A stretch of DNA of 64,000 bases from Primorskyibacter aestuariivivens. Lineage in GTDB: Bacteria > Pseudomonadota > Alphaproteobacteria > Rhodobacterales > Rhodobacteraceae. Each line of letters starts with the position of its first letter. Position 1 is the stretch's first letter. Shown piece after piece: positions 1-9,643 of this stretch. A program made the translations under genes and the position numbers. A model generated the notes under the pieces. That model had not been told where the DNA came from and did not search any database. It was given only the letters and a program-made list of their open reading frames with translations. The stretch lies in NCBI RefSeq assembly GCF_028023675.1, contig NZ_JAQIOZ010000006.1, forward strand, positions 124,001 through 188,000, in the 5' to 3' direction.

Positions 1-209
1 GAATAAGGGCCGGGCGGGCATTCGGACAGACCGTGGCCGCGTTTGTCGTAGCGGATGATGCGCAGGCCGTCGGGAAGGTGCGGCAGGATCGGGTCCCAAA
101 GGCGCAGATCCGTACCAAGCGAATTGGCAAAGACGACGGGTTTGCCATCCGGGTCGCCGTCAAGGGCGACATGCATGCCAATTCCGTTGGCTTCGATATA
201 GCTGTGCAT
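1..209 (-). CDS. pcaD: 3-oxoadipate enol-lactonase, N-terminal part (runs off the window)
   Basis: The first 69 residues of an alpha/beta-hydrolase are visible, beginning at the ATG at 209. The segment FANSLGTDLRLWDPILPHL followed by RYDKRGHGLS is typical of PcaD, which hydrolyses 3-oxoadipate enol-lactone to 3-oxoadipate in the cytoplasmic beta-ketoadipate pathway for protocatechuate. The nucleophile elbow and the rest of the catalytic triad lie outside the window, so the call rests on the N-terminus alone. Other alpha/beta-hydrolases share the fold, but the N-S-L-G-T oxyanion-side motif favours PcaD. No other pca gene is visible on this side. Confidence 0.75.
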   Translation of the reverse strand, partial: MHSYIEANGIGMHVALDGDPDGKPVVFANSLGTDLRLWDPILPHLPDGLRIIRYDKRGHGLSECPPGPY

Positions 210-271
210 GGGGGCTCCGGTTTTGCGTTTGCAAGCCTTATCAAGGAGCACCCCGCCCGGCAAATGCACAA

Positions 272-595
272 TCAGTGTGACACGATCAGAAGCCCGGCCA
301 GGATAAGAACGCCACCAACGGATTCACGCGCGGTCAGACCTTCGCCGATGCTGAACGCAAAGGACAGCACGATCAACGTCTCGAGCGCGATGATCATGAA
401 ATACAGCACACTCAGCGTCATGCTGCGCATCAGTATGATTTCGGCCTGCGTTGCCGCAACAAAGCCGATCATGATCAAACCCATCGCTCCGGCAGACCAA
501 CCGTCCGAGGCCAACTTCATTCCTATGGTGGCCACGCCGTAGCCGGTGGCCGCGAGCAAGGCCAATATGCCGAGCCGTGCATCAAGAAGTTCCAT
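272..595 (-). CDS. SMR/DMT-like small membrane protein
   Basis: A 107-residue protein with four hydrophobic segments and a C-terminal GVLILAGLLIVSH that resembles the last helix of EmrE-type small multidrug transporters. The start at 595 gives MELLDARLG; nine more codons upstream remain open but add polar residues atypical of the family. The membrane-embedded glutamate of helix 1 used for drug/proton exchange in EmrE is not at the equivalent place, where the sequence is AATGYGVATIGMK. It may therefore be a diverged transporter or a partner subunit rather than a classic drug exporter. It lies 62 nt upstream of pcaD on the same strand. Substrate unknown. Confidence 0.6.
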   Translation of the reverse strand: MELLDARLGILALLAATGYGVATIGMKLASDGWSAGAMGLIMIGFVAATQAEIILMRSMTLSVLYFMIIALETLIVLSFAFSIGEGLTARESVGGVLILAGLLIVSH

Positions 596-730
596 GTCAA
601 AACATCGATGACCTGCCCGCAAGCAGTCATTACAGCGGCGGTTCCGTCACCGACCCTCAAAAAGAAATTTGTGATTTATGAGGGTTATTCTACCTGCGAC
701 AGGAGATTGGCACAGTCAGGAATACCTGCC

Positions 731-1933
731 TCAATCATTCAACCGCATATGCGCAATGATCTGGCCGTGATCCGAGGCCAGCTTGTTATAGGGTGCCTCG
801 GGATGCGAGCCATCGGTCAGGTGATCGTTCAGCGCGCTGAAATACTCCATCTGGCCGATCCGCGCCTCAAAATCCGGGTGGAAATGGCGCGACATGTAGA
901 TTTGGTCGATCGATTCAAAATTGCCGCCAAAGGCCGAGGTATAAACCATGTCGCGGAGGGATTTGCGCACGAAGAGTTTCTCCGCCGAATGCAGGCGGAC
1001 GCGTTCGACTTCTTCGGTGATCCGGAGGTTTTCCTCTTTCGTATAGCGATCCGAACGGTCCTTGGCGTCATGGCGCAGCATCCAGGCGTAGTTCTTGAAC
1101 GGTATCTCGCCCGAGATGATCTCGGAACTGACCGCATCCTCGCCATCGTTGAAATCGCCCAAAACCATGACCGGGTGGCCCGCGCGCAGTTCCGACAGGA
1201 TCTCGCGGCGCAGCACCCAGGCCTCGGCCATACGCCGGACAGCGGCGCGCAAACTGCCGATGGCGCGACCCAGCGGATCATAGCGGGTCAGGTCGGCCTC
1301 GGGGGCGAAATCGGCCCCGGCGGGTATGATATATTCACCCAGCTTGGATTTCAGGTGACAGTTGAAAACGGTGATGGTCTGGCTGCCCACGCGAATGCGC
1401 GCCTTGAGCACCGGGCGCGACAGGCGACGCAAGGTGAAATGCCCGGTCTCTGCCGCCTCTAGCCCGCGCAGTGGCTGAAACGGGATGGTGAGCGGTGTCT
1501 CAAGGTCCTGAATGACCTCCGGCTCGCCGACAAAGCCAAATCGCGACAGGATCGCCACGCCGGGGCGCCGCTTGCCGGGAATGCTCTCATCGGCGGCATT
1601 GGGGGCAAAGGCCAGTTCCGCATTGTCATAGGCGCGATAGGCCAGTTTCCGAAAGATCGCCTTCTTGTGGTAGCGTTTGGTCTTGTCCGGGATGGACGCA
1701 TCATTGAGCGCCGCGCCACGCGCATCGGCCTCTTCCACAACGTCGGTCAGCGCGTCTTCCTCGAAAATCTCCTGAAACCCGACGATGTCGGCATCCATGG
1801 TCAGGATCTGATCGGCCAGCCAATCCTTTTTCCAGGCGTATTCCTCGGGCGTGTAGGCCTGGAATTCGTAATATTCCTTGTCCGGCCCGATGAGGTTTTT
1901 GACATTGAACGAAGCAATCGTGAAATTGGTCAT
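731..1933 (-). CDS. Endonuclease/exonuclease/phosphatase-family protein
   Basis: A 400-residue protein of the EEP fold (DNase I, exonuclease III and inositol phosphatase superfamily). It starts with the core strand TIASFNVKNL, has the metal-binding glutamate in VGFQEIFEE, the FNCHLKSK segment, the catalytic GDFND motif and a C-terminal SDHGQI with the general-base histidine. These residues indicate a metal-dependent phosphodiesterase or nuclease. There is no obvious signal peptide, so it is probably cytoplasmic. It sits downstream of xerC on the same strand with about 80 nt between them. The true substrate (DNA, RNA or phospho-ester) cannot be read from the sequence. Confidence 0.85.
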   Translation of the reverse strand: MTNFTIASFNVKNLIGPDKEYYEFQAYTPEEYAWKKDWLADQILTMDADIVGFQEIFEEDALTDVVEEADARGAALNDASIPDKTKRYHKKAIFRKLAYRAYDNAELAFAPNAADESIPGKRRPGVAILSRFGFVGEPEVIQDLETPLTIPFQPLRGLEAAETGHFTLRRLSRPVLKARIRVGSQTITVFNCHLKSKLGEYIIPAGADFAPEADLTRYDPLGRAIGSLRAAVRRMAEAWVLRREILSELRAGHPVMVLGDFNDGEDAVSSEIISGEIPFKNYAWMLRHDAKDRSDRYTKEENLRITEEVERVRLHSAEKLFVRKSLRDMVYTSAFGGNFESIDQIYMSRHFHPDFEARIGQMEYFSALNDHLTDGSHPEAPYNKLASDHGQIIAHMRLND

Positions 1934-2013
1934 GATACGGGGTGTCCCTGCTGGCGCGTCTGTCTGAGGGAAGCATTTGAGCGCGGGCCGCGCAAGGGGC
2001 GGGTGAGTGGCCC

Positions 2014-2949
2014 TTACCCCGCCTTGGGGTGGGCGGCGTTGTAGACCTCAAGAAGCCGGGCCGTATCCACGGCGGTGTAGCCCTGCGTCGTGCTGAGCGA
2101 CGCATGGCCAAGCAGTTCCTGGATCGCGCGCAGATCACCGCCTGCGTTGAGCAGGTGGGTGGCAAAGGAATGGCGCATCGCATGGGGTGTTGCCGTCGCA
2201 GGCAGGCCAAGCTGCATGCGGGCCTGCTGCATCACTTTCTGCACCAGCCGCGGATTGAGTGCGCCGCCCCGCGCCCCGACAAAAAGCGTGCGCGTTGGCT
2301 CAACCGGAAAGGGGCAGAGCGTGAGATAGTCATCAACCGCCCGCGCCGCGGCGGGCAGCACCGGCACGACCCGTTCCTTGCCGCCCTTGCCGACGATACG
2401 CAGGCTTTCCCCCAGCGGGGCCTGTGCGCAGGTCAGGCCCAGCGCCTCGGAAATGCGCAGCCCGCAGCCATAGAGCAAGGTAACCACGGCAGCATCCCGG
2501 GCTGCAATCCACCCGGTCTGGGATTGCAACTCGACCGTGTCGATCATCTGCTTGGCGGCATGCTCGGCCAGTGGCCGGGGCAGCTTGCGGGTGTATTTCG
2601 GCGCGCGGGTGGACAGCACCGCAGTGGGTTCAAACCCTTCCCGCTCGGCCAGCCAACGGTAAAAGCTCTTGACCGCGCTGAGTTTCCGCGCCAGCGACCG
2701 GGGGCCCACATCGCCGCCGCGCGTAAGGGCCATCCACGCCCGCATGTCACGCACCGTGATACGTGAGATTGGGCCAAGCCCCTGACCGCCGCCATGGTAG
2801 TCGGTCATGAAGGCCAGAAAGCCCAGAACGTCGCGGCGATAGGCCTCGATGGTGTTTTCCGACCTGCCTTTGAGGGCGCGGGTCTGTGTCAGCCAGGTGT
2901 CCAGCGCGTCACGCGCTGCCGGGGAAATGAATGTGGTCTCGCCGCTCAC
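2014..2949 (-). CDS. xerC: Tyrosine recombinase XerC
   Basis: A 311-residue site-specific recombinase. The N-terminal SAM-like domain covers about residues 12-105 and the catalytic domain about 125-305. The full catalytic set is visible: R165 (GCGLRISEAL), K188 (VGKGGKE), H256 and R259 (HAMRHSFATHLL), H282 (LLGHASLSTT) and the nucleophile Y291. XerC with XerD resolves chromosome dimers at dif. Its ATG overlaps the stop of the upstream DUF484 gene by 4 nt (ATGA), an arrangement shared with many proteobacteria. XerD is close in sequence, but the DUF484 neighbour favours XerC. Confidence 0.9.
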   Translation of the reverse strand: MSGETTFISPAARDALDTWLTQTRALKGRSENTIEAYRRDVLGFLAFMTDYHGGGQGLGPISRITVRDMRAWMALTRGGDVGPRSLARKLSAVKSFYRWLAEREGFEPTAVLSTRAPKYTRKLPRPLAEHAAKQMIDTVELQSQTGWIAARDAAVVTLLYGCGLRISEALGLTCAQAPLGESLRIVGKGGKERVVPVLPAAARAVDDYLTLCPFPVEPTRTLFVGARGGALNPRLVQKVMQQARMQLGLPATATPHAMRHSFATHLLNAGGDLRAIQELLGHASLSTTQGYTAVDTARLLEVYNAAHPKAG

Positions 2950-3656
2950 GCCAGCCAGCGGCGCATGGAGCGCTCAAAGACACCGGCGAAAAATGCCAGA
3001 AGGTCAGTGCCCTGCTGCGGGGTGAATTGATGCGGGTCTTCTGCTCCCAGAACCAGCATGCCGGGCTGGCGTCCGGGGCCGAAATCCAGAACCAGACAGG
3101 CCTCGGACCGCTGATCGGCGGCTTTGTCGCCATAGATCGCCGCATCACCACTGGCCAGTTGGCGCAGTGTCACCGGGCGTACGCCGCCCATCTGCCCGGC
3201 AGTGATATACTCGGCAATAAACCCGGGTTCCGCCACCATGAGCACATCGCCCAGCTTGCGAATGGCCGGGTCATCATCGGCGCGCTCCCCGCTTTCCAGA
3301 ACCAGCCGCACCGCATCCACACGCAGGATATCCGCCACTTCGCCACTCAGATTGCGCAGGAAGGTCTCGAAATCCGTGGGGTCCAGCATGCGCAGGATGG
3401 CGCGATGCACCTGGTTGGTACCAGCAAGGTTTTCGTAAGCTGCAGCAATCACGCTGCGATGGGTGTCCTCAAGCCGGTCAAGACGCGATTCCAGACGCTC
3501 CATGGCGATGCCGCGCAGGTCGACAATATTGGTGCCCATGGATTTCTCATTTGCCGCGATCAGCGCATGCATGACGTCTTTGTCATCCAGAATTACCGAA
3601 GGGCGCGAAATGATCTTGGCGCGCAGGTCGTCATCAATCTTGAGCGTGGAGGTCAT
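2946..3656 (-). CDS. DUF484 family protein
   Basis: A 236-residue protein of the DUF484 family, which resembles a GAF-like sensory fold and is encoded next to xerC in many proteobacteria. Visible are an N-terminal helical part with PSVILDDKDVMHALIAAN, a central coiled-coil-like stretch ending in SRLDRLEDTHRSVIAAAYENL, and a C-terminal globular part with SEACLVLDFGPGRQPGMLVLGAEDPHQF. Translational coupling to xerC through a 4-nt overlap suggests co-expression. Its biochemical role is unknown. No enzymatic residues can be recognised. Confidence 0.85.
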   Translation of the reverse strand: MTSTLKIDDDLRAKIISRPSVILDDKDVMHALIAANEKSMGTNIVDLRGIAMERLESRLDRLEDTHRSVIAAAYENLAGTNQVHRAILRMLDPTDFETFLRNLSGEVADILRVDAVRLVLESGERADDDPAIRKLGDVLMVAEPGFIAEYITAGQMGGVRPVTLRQLASGDAAIYGDKAADQRSEACLVLDFGPGRQPGMLVLGAEDPHQFTPQQGTDLLAFFAGVFERSMRRWLA

Positions 3657-3851
3657 GCGATTCCCTTTTGCAGTTGCCAGACCCTAACAAACCCGGCCGC
3701 GCTTTTGTTCAAAAATTTAAATGGCTTTTGCGTGTTTGTTGAAGTTGATGCAGTGAGTCAACGCTGAGGGCAGGTGCCTGTGGATAGAATCATGGGCGGT
3801 GTCCTGAAGGCCACAGAATTGGAAAGGGTTTGTTAACGTTCCCCCCAAACG

Positions 3852-3884
3852 AAAAGACCCCGCCACACTGGGCGAGGTCTTGCA
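3852..3884 (-). terminator. Rho-independent terminator after the transaldolase gene
   Basis: The arms AAGACCCCGCC and GGCGAGGTCTT pair around a short loop with one mismatch. In the minus direction they are followed by a CTTTTCGTTT tract. It lies about 20 nt beyond the stop of the minus-strand transaldolase gene, as expected for its terminator. Confidence 0.75.
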
Positions 3885-3903
3885 ATACGCAGTTGGGTCG
3901 CGG

Positions 3904-4557
3904 TCAGACGATCTTGATGCCTGCATCCGCCGCGTCCTTGACAAAGGCGTCCAGGCCCTTGTCGGTCAGGACGTGATTGGCCATCGCCTTGATCACGTTC
4001 GGCGGCGCGGTGGCCACATCGGCACCGATCTTGGCGCATTCACTCATGTGATTGGCCGAACGGATCGAAGCGGCAAGGATATTGGTTTCGAAACCGTAAT
4101 TGTCATAGATCTCTCGAATATCTGCGATCAGGTCGAGACCGTCGACGTTCAGGTCGTCCAAGCGGCCGATGAAAGGCGAGATAAAGGTCGCGCCGGCTTT
4201 GGCCGCCAGCAGCGCCTGATTGGCGGAGAAGCAGAGCGTCACGTTGACCATCTTGCCTTCACCGGTCAGGACCTTGCACGCCTTGAGACCATCCCATGTC
4301 AGCGGCACCTTGACGGCGATATTCTCGGCAATCTCGGCCAGCTTGCGGCCCTCGGCGATCATGTCCTCGGCCTTGAGCGCGACCACTTCGGCGCTTACCG
4401 GACCTTCGACGAGGTCACAGATCTCCTTGGTCACTTCCAGGATATCGCGCCCGGACTTCTTGATCAGCGACGGGTTGGTCGTGACCCCGTCCACCATGCC
4501 CAGTTCGTGAAGTTCGCGGATCGCGTCAATTTCCGCAGTATCGACAAAGAATCGCAT
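3904..4557 (-). CDS. tal: Small (FSA/TalC-type) transaldolase
   Basis: A 217-residue protein starting [10 protein letters not shown], the hallmark beginning of the small transaldolase/fructose-6-phosphate aldolase family. The first strand is followed by [11 protein letters not shown]. The Schiff-base lysine is K83 in [10 protein letters not shown], and the C-terminus carries the TAPP-like segment [13 protein letters not shown]. The reading frame stays open 15 codons further upstream, but the ATG at 4557 is preceded by an AGGAGG Shine-Dalgarno sequence and matches the family length. It probably acts in the non-oxidative pentose phosphate pathway. It is divergent from priA. Confidence 0.9.
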   Translation of the reverse strand: MRFFVDTAEIDAIRELHELGMVDGVTTNPSLIKKSGRDILEVTKEICDLVEGPVSAEVVALKAEDMIAEGRKLAEIAENIAVKVPLTWDGLKACKVLTGEGKMVNVTLCFSANQALLAAKAGATFISPFIGRLDDLNVDGLDLIADIREIYDNYGFETNILAASIRSANHMSECAKIGADVATAPPNVIKAMANHVLTDKGLDAFVKDAADAGIKIV

Positions 4558-4657
4558 CTCTCGGCCTCCTTGGCTCGCTTGGCTTTCTGTTGCCCGTGTC
4601 ATACCCCAGAGTGACGCAGAGAAAAAGCCCGCATTGTGAGCGCTAACAGGAAGTCGG

Positions 4658-6856
4658 ATGCCGCGTAGCTATTTTGACGAAGGCGACAGGATTGGTGTTC
4701 TGATCACCCAGCAGATGGGCGATCGGTCCGGTGTGCTTGACTATTTGGCTCCTGAAGGCGGTTGTCATCTGGGTGCCTTTGTCGAGGTGCCGCTGGGACC
4801 ACGCAAGATGCTGGGCGTGGTCTGGGGCGAGGGCGAGGGCAGCTTTGACCGCGCCAAGCTGCGGCAGGTGATCCGCGTGCTGGATGTGGCACCCATGGGT
4901 GAGGGGTTGCGCAGCTTCCTGACCCGCGCCGGGGCCTATACGCTCACGCCGTTGCCTGCGATGCTGCGGTTGGCCACCCGTGCGCCGGGTCTGGGCGATC
5001 CGCCGTCAATGCGCAAGATCTACCGGCGCGGCGAGGGGCTGCCCGACCGTGACACCAAGGCGCGGCGCGCGGTGATCGAGACTTTGGCGGAGTATGGCGA
5101 TCTGGCCTTTACGCTCAAGGAACTGGCCGAGATGGCCGGGGTGTCCGCCTCGGTGGTCAAGGGGCTGGTGGCGCAGGGCGTCGTGCGCGAAGAGGAAGCG
5201 CCGCGCGATACACCTTATCGCACACTGGACCCGGCCCGCCCGGGCAAGACCCTGACCGGGGATCAGGCGCAGGCCGCCGAACATTTGCGCGGCGCGTTGC
5301 AGGGCGGCTATTCCACCACGCTTTTGCGCGGCGTCACCGGATCGGGCAAGACCGAGGTCTATCTTGAGGCCGTCGCCGAATGCCTGCGTAAGGGGCGGCA
5401 GGCGCTGGTGCTGTTGCCCGAGATCGCGCTGACACAGGAATTCCTGACCCGGGTCGAGGCACGGTTTGGCGCGCAGCCCGCCGAATGGCATTCCGGCGTG
5501 ACCATGACCGAACGCCGCCGTTGCTGGAAAATGGTGGGGCAAGGCGGCGCGCAGATGGTGGTCGGCGCGCGCTCCGCGCTGTTCCTGCCGTTCCGCGATC
5601 TGGGGCTGATCGTCGTCGATGAGGAACACGACAATTCCTACAAACAGGAAGACGGTGTGCTCTACAACGCCCGCGACATGGCCGTTTTGCGCGCCGCGAT
5701 CGAAGGCGCGGCGGTGGTGCTGGCCTCGGCCACGCCGTCGCTGGAAAGCTGGGCCAATGCGGAATCCGGGAAATACACCCGCCTCGACCTGACCTCGCGC
5801 TTTGGCGAAGCCGTCATGCCCGAGATGCGTGCCATCGACATGCGCGCCGAAACGCTGCCGTCGAACCGCTGGATTTCCCCCAGCCTGCAAAAACTGGTCG
5901 AGACGCGGATGCAGGCCGGTGAACAATCGCTCTTGTTCATAAACCGTCGCGGCTATGCGCCGATCACACTGTGTCGGGCCTGCGGGCATCAGATTGGCTG
6001 TGACCATTGCGATGCGCGCATGGTCGAACACCGTTTCCTCAAGCGTCTCGTCTGCCACCAATGCGGCGAGACCAAACCCATGCCCAACGCCTGCCCCTCT
6101 TGCGAGGCCGAGGATAAGCTGGCCGCCGTTGGCCCGGGGGTGGAGCGGTTGTCCGAGGAAGCGGTGGCGCTGTTCCCCGACGCGCGTGTGGCGACGCTGT
6201 CATCTGACATGTACGGGTCCGCACGCGCACTCAAGGAGCAGATCAGAGAGATCGCCGAGGGCGGGGCCGATATCATCATCGGCACGCAGCTTGTGGCCAA
6301 GGGGCATAACTTTCCGCTGCTCACGCTGGTCGGCGTGATCGACGCGGATCTGGGGCTTCAGGGCTCCGATCTGCGCGCGGCTGAACACACGTTTCAGCTT
6401 ATGCGGCAGGTGGCGGGCCGGGCGGGACGTGCGGAGAAGCCCGGCACTGCGGTACTCCAGACTTATCAGCCCGAGCATCCGGTGATCCGCGCCATCCTGG
6501 CCGGAGATGAAGAGGCGTTCTGGAGCGCCGAGGCCACCGAACGCCGTGGCGCGGGTGTGCCGCCCTATGGCCGCATGGCGGGGATTATCATCAGCTCGAC
6601 CGACGCGCAGGAAGCCTTTGACCTCGGCAATGCGCTGGCGCGCAACGATATGGCGCTGCGCCGCGTGGGCGCGCAGGTCTTTGGCCCCGCGCCTGCGCCC
6701 ATTGCGCGTGTGCGCGGACGGCATCGGGTGCGGTTGTTGGTCAAGGCGGACAAGGGCACGGCGCTGCAACCGGCGCTGGCCGAATGGGTGGGGCAATTCC
6801 CGCTCAAGGGACAATTGCGCCTTGCCGTCGATATCGACCCCCAGAGTTTCTACTAG
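4658..6856 (+). CDS. priA: Primosomal replication helicase PriA
   Basis: A 732-residue superfamily 2 helicase that reloads the replisome at repaired forks. An N-terminal DNA-binding region precedes Walker A GVTGSGKT at 225-232 and Walker B DEEH at 321-324, followed by the aromatic-rich loop [17 protein letters not shown]. Eight cysteines from [13 protein letters not shown] through [16 protein letters not shown] form the two zinc sites inserted in the helicase core. Helicase motifs V and VI are seen as [12 protein letters not shown] and QVAGRAGR. It is single-gene in this window and divergent from the transaldolase gene. Confidence 0.97.
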   Translation: MPRSYFDEGDRIGVLITQQMGDRSGVLDYLAPEGGCHLGAFVEVPLGPRKMLGVVWGEGEGSFDRAKLRQVIRVLDVAPMGEGLRSFLTRAGAYTLTPLPAMLRLATRAPGLGDPPSMRKIYRRGEGLPDRDTKARRAVIETLAEYGDLAFTLKELAEMAGVSASVVKGLVAQGVVREEEAPRDTPYRTLDPARPGKTLTGDQAQAAEHLRGALQGGYSTTLLRGVTGSGKTEVYLEAVAECLRKGRQALVLLPEIALTQEFLTRVEARFGAQPAEWHSGVTMTERRRCWKMVGQGGAQMVVGARSALFLPFRDLGLIVVDEEHDNSYKQEDGVLYNARDMAVLRAAIEGAAVVLASATPSLESWANAESGKYTRLDLTSRFGEAVMPEMRAIDMRAETLPSNRWISPSLQKLVETRMQAGEQSLLFINRRGYAPITLCRACGHQIGCDHCDARMVEHRFLKRLVCHQCGETKPMPNACPSCEAEDKLAAVGPGVERLSEEAVALFPDARVATLSSDMYGSARALKEQIREIAEGGADIIIGTQLVAKGHNFPLLTLVGVIDADLGLQGSDLRAAEHTFQLMRQVAGRAGRAEKPGTAVLQTYQPEHPVIRAILAGDEEAFWSAEATERRGAGVPPYGRMAGIIISSTDAQEAFDLGNALARNDMALRRVGAQVFGPAPAPIARVRGRHRVRLLVKADKGTALQPALAEWVGQFPLKGQLRLAVDIDPQSFY

Positions 6857-6916
6857 AAACAAGCCCTTGGCGGAGAGTACGGTTTCTGAGACGCTACTGT
6901 TAAGATTGGTTAATGA

Positions 6917-7230
6917 GTGTCCTGGGTTAAGATGCGCGCGCGCACGAACCTCGTTATCCATGATGCCGGGCGGTTCATGCGGTGTTGCATGGATGCCGGG
7001 GAGCGGTTCGATTTCATCGCGATCCTTGGCTTCTACTACCACACGATGGAGCATTTCCGCTTTCTGGACCTTGCCCGACAATTGCAGGCCGACACCATCA
7101 TGACCGACAACCCCGTCATTCGACTGGCGCAGCAATCCACCGACAAGGTCAGCAAAGCGGTTGCAAGCTTTCAGGGGCAGGACAGCAACGTGATTGGTAT
7201 CCCCAGCGCTGGCGCGCCGCAGCGTCTGAG
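6917..7230 (+). pseudogene. Remnant of a SAM-dependent methyltransferase-like gene
   Basis: Translation from 6917 gives a coherent segment, RTNLVIHDAGRFMRCCMD then GERFDFIAILGFYYHTMEHF and QLQADTIMTDNPVIRL. It resembles the middle of a class I methyltransferase, but motif I is missing on the N-terminal side. The frame continues past about 7230 into sequence that looks non-coding and overlaps the next gene's start. I infer a gene fragment left by deletion. The alternative is a small unrelated gene. Between priA and the ClpP-fold gene at 7297 I see nothing else that looks functional. Confidence 0.45.
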
Positions 7231-7296
7231 AAAAAGCGAATTGTTTTTTTTAAAGGCAAGGCGTTACCTTTGGGGCAACATGAATTGGAGGCCGTC

Positions 7297-8871
7297 TTGC
7301 TGCTCAGACCTTTGCTTGCCCTTTGCCTTGCGCTTCTTACAACTCCGGCCCTTGCCGCGACCGTAAGGCCCGTCGATCACCCGCGCTGTGATTTCAAACT
7401 GGAAGGTCAGATCGAGGTGGGCGACACCGCCCAGCTTGATCAGATCCCGGGCATGCATGACGGACAGACGCTGTGCCTCAACAGCCCCGGCGGCTCGCTG
7501 GGCGAGGGCAAGCGCATGTTCGATGTGATCTGGGCGCGCAACATCATGACGCACGTCCTGGCGGGCGAACGCTGCGAGAGCGCCTGTGCGCTGGCGTTTC
7601 TGGGCGGTTCGATCAATACCGGGACGGCCAATATCCGGTTTTCGGCACGCGTGATCGAGGCGGGCGCGCGGCTTGGCTTTCACGCGCCCAAGCTGGAGTT
7701 GCCCGATGACCGGAGCTATCCGGCGGGTATCGTGAACAAGGCTTTCGAGACCGCGTTGAAATCGGCCGAGGATATCCACGCCATAAAGCTACACGAGGAA
7801 CATGGCGTCGAGGCGATGCAGGATTTCCTCTATCAGCGCATCCTCTCCACCCGTCCCGAGTCGATGTATTATATCGAAACCGTGGGTGATGCGGCGATGT
7901 CCGGTATTTCGGTTGAGGGGCTAAAAATCCCGACCCAGGTGACCGAGCAGGTGATTGCCAATTTCTGCGACAATGCCTGGGTTGCCAAGCGTGCCGATAT
8001 GCGCCCCGGCTACCGCAGCGCGGCGGAGTATTATGACGAGATCGGCGACGGCTTCTATGGCCAGCGAAAAGTGACCTTGCGCCGCGAGGGCGGCACGCTG
8101 ATCGGGCAGGTGTCTGATTATTACAGCGCGGTGAAATTCGGGGCGTTTGGCTGCGAAGTTCGGATGGGCGAGGATCAGTTCCGCCGCGCCCGTAATGGCA
8201 GCGGCGGGTCGATCTATGCGGTGTTTTATCCCTATTTCGGGGATGAGCCATTTGGCCAGGAAACCGGCAACAAACAATTCTCCGATGAGGTTGCCATACC
8301 GCTATGGTTCGCCATGGATCCGATCACGCCCTTGCCCGCCATGACGGCGGCGGCGGACACAGACACCCGAGTGACCCGTGATGATTTCGTGCCGTTTCGC
8401 GGGATCGACCTGTTCGGGGGCGATCTGGCGGATGGAATGATCCGGGGCATGGGATCGCCCAATGCCTGTATCGAGCGCTGCATCGGGCGCGCGGGCTGTG
8501 ATGCGGTGACTTATGACCGCTGGAACAATATCTGCTACCTGAAATCCGTCGACCGGTCTGACCGCACGCTCTACGTGCTGTCCAAGGCCACCACCTATGT
8601 CAAAGCGCCGCGCGATGGCGACGTATTCCCGGCGCGTCGCGGCGTCATCAAGACCTGGACGCGCAACGGCAAAGGGTTTCGTGACGTTCCCTATGACACC
8701 CGCATTGTGGAGAACCAGCGTGCTTGTGAACGGGCCTGTTTTGGACGGGAGTGCCACGGGTTCAACTATGTTCCGGCCAGCCGGATGTGCTTTCTGTTCT
8801 CCGAGCCGGATGAGTATTTCGACATGAACGGCGTGGTCGTGGGGTTCCAGCAACAGGATCGGGTCGAGTAA
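7297..8871 (+). CDS. Secreted ClpP/crotonase-fold protein with two C-terminal PAN/apple-like segments
   Basis: A 524-residue protein with a signal peptide of about 20 residues ending TTPALAA. The N-terminal half has a ClpP-like fold: NSPGGSLGEG at 62-71 (oxyanion-side loop), the likely nucleophile S95 inside C93-E-S-A-C97, and H129 in LGFHAPK. The C-terminal third has two cysteine-rich segments, CIERCIGRAGCDAVTYDRWNNIC and CERACFGRECHGFNY, which look like PAN/apple domains used for binding protein or carbohydrate. The open frame starts at 6982, but TTG at 7297 follows GGAGG by 5 nt and directly begins the signal peptide. It heads a run of secreted-protein genes. Substrate unknown. Confidence 0.75.
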   Translation: MLLRPLLALCLALLTTPALAATVRPVDHPRCDFKLEGQIEVGDTAQLDQIPGMHDGQTLCLNSPGGSLGEGKRMFDVIWARNIMTHVLAGERCESACALAFLGGSINTGTANIRFSARVIEAGARLGFHAPKLELPDDRSYPAGIVNKAFETALKSAEDIHAIKLHEEHGVEAMQDFLYQRILSTRPESMYYIETVGDAAMSGISVEGLKIPTQVTEQVIANFCDNAWVAKRADMRPGYRSAAEYYDEIGDGFYGQRKVTLRREGGTLIGQVSDYYSAVKFGAFGCEVRMGEDQFRRARNGSGGSIYAVFYPYFGDEPFGQETGNKQFSDEVAIPLWFAMDPITPLPAMTAAADTDTRVTRDDFVPFRGIDLFGGDLADGMIRGMGSPNACIERCIGRAGCDAVTYDRWNNICYLKSVDRSDRTLYVLSKATTYVKAPRDGDVFPARRGVIKTWTRNGKGFRDVPYDTRIVENQRACERACFGRECHGFNYVPASRMCFLFSEPDEYFDMNGVVVGFQQQDRVE

Positions 8872-8981
8872 CAGACCAGACACGCAGAGTGACAATCCCT
8901 GGTGTGTCACCTGCGTGTTTTGTATTTCGGCGAAATTCGGCCTAAACTCCCGTGACTGCTTGATTCTTGCCGAAAGTGCTC

Positions 8982-9638
8982 ATGATGCGAAACGCTCTGC
9001 CCCCCTTGATTTCTGCGGCCATTCTGGTGGGAGGCACAGGGTTCGCCCCGGCACAATCCGTGATCACTTTGGATGATTTCGATCTGGGCGGCGATGCGGC
9101 GCCGCGGGATATGGAGCGCACCGGCAACAATCGCATGGAGCTGTGCCTGCGTGACCCGTCACAGTGTGATGACGGTGGCGTGGATTTCTCCATCGACGAT
9201 GTTGTCAACCTTGGCATCGTGGATCGTGAGGAAGTGGCTGAAACCCCGGCGTCCTCGGATGGTCAACCGGTGCGCAACACCGATCCATTGCCGTCGGTCG
9301 ATCTGGAGGTGCTGTTCGATTCCAATTCGTCCGACATTCGTCCGGATCAGATGGGTCAGTTGCTGGAACTGGCCAATATCCTGCGCGGTGGCGAATTCAG
9401 CAGTTACAAGCTGATTTTCATGGGCCACACGGATGCCAAGGGATCAGCTGAGTACAATGAGTGGCTGTCTCAACAACGCGCCCGCAGCGTCGCCGATTTC
9501 GTTGCGGCGGCCGCCGACGTTCCGCGCAGCCGCCTTCAGGCTGTTGGGCTGGGATTCCAGAAGCTGGCAGATCCAGTCAACCCCTACAGCGAAAAGAACC
9601 GCCGCGTGCAGTTGGTTCTGCTGCCGAGCAAGGGGTAA
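8982..9638 (+). CDS. Secreted OmpA-like protein with RTG-CX6C motif (paralogue 1)
   Basis: About 218 residues: a signal peptide ending near FAPAQS, then a short region with ERTGNN and cysteines C55 and C62 spaced as CX6C, a linker, and a C-terminal OmpA-like peptidoglycan-binding domain (VLFDSNSSDIRPDQMGQL ... GHTDAKGSAEYN ... LSQQRARSVADFV ... NRRVQLVLL). It has no beta-barrel and no lipobox, so it is probably soluble in the periplasm and peptidoglycan-bound. A TTG at 8967 and an ATG at 8985 are alternative starts. It is closely related along its whole length to the gene at 10275. Five nt separate it from the next gene. Confidence 0.8.
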   Translation: MMRNALPPLISAAILVGGTGFAPAQSVITLDDFDLGGDAAPRDMERTGNNRMELCLRDPSQCDDGGVDFSIDDVVNLGIVDREEVAETPASSDGQPVRNTDPLPSVDLEVLFDSNSSDIRPDQMGQLLELANILRGGEFSSYKLIFMGHTDAKGSAEYNEWLSQQRARSVADFVAAAADVPRSRLQAVGLGFQKLADPVNPYSEKNRRVQLVLLPSKG

Positions 9639-9643
9639 CGGCT

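Noticed and set aside
2014-2949. Tyrosine recombinase as a sign of a mobile element
   Set aside because: Coupling to a DUF484 gene and lack of attachment-site repeats identify it as housekeeping XerC.
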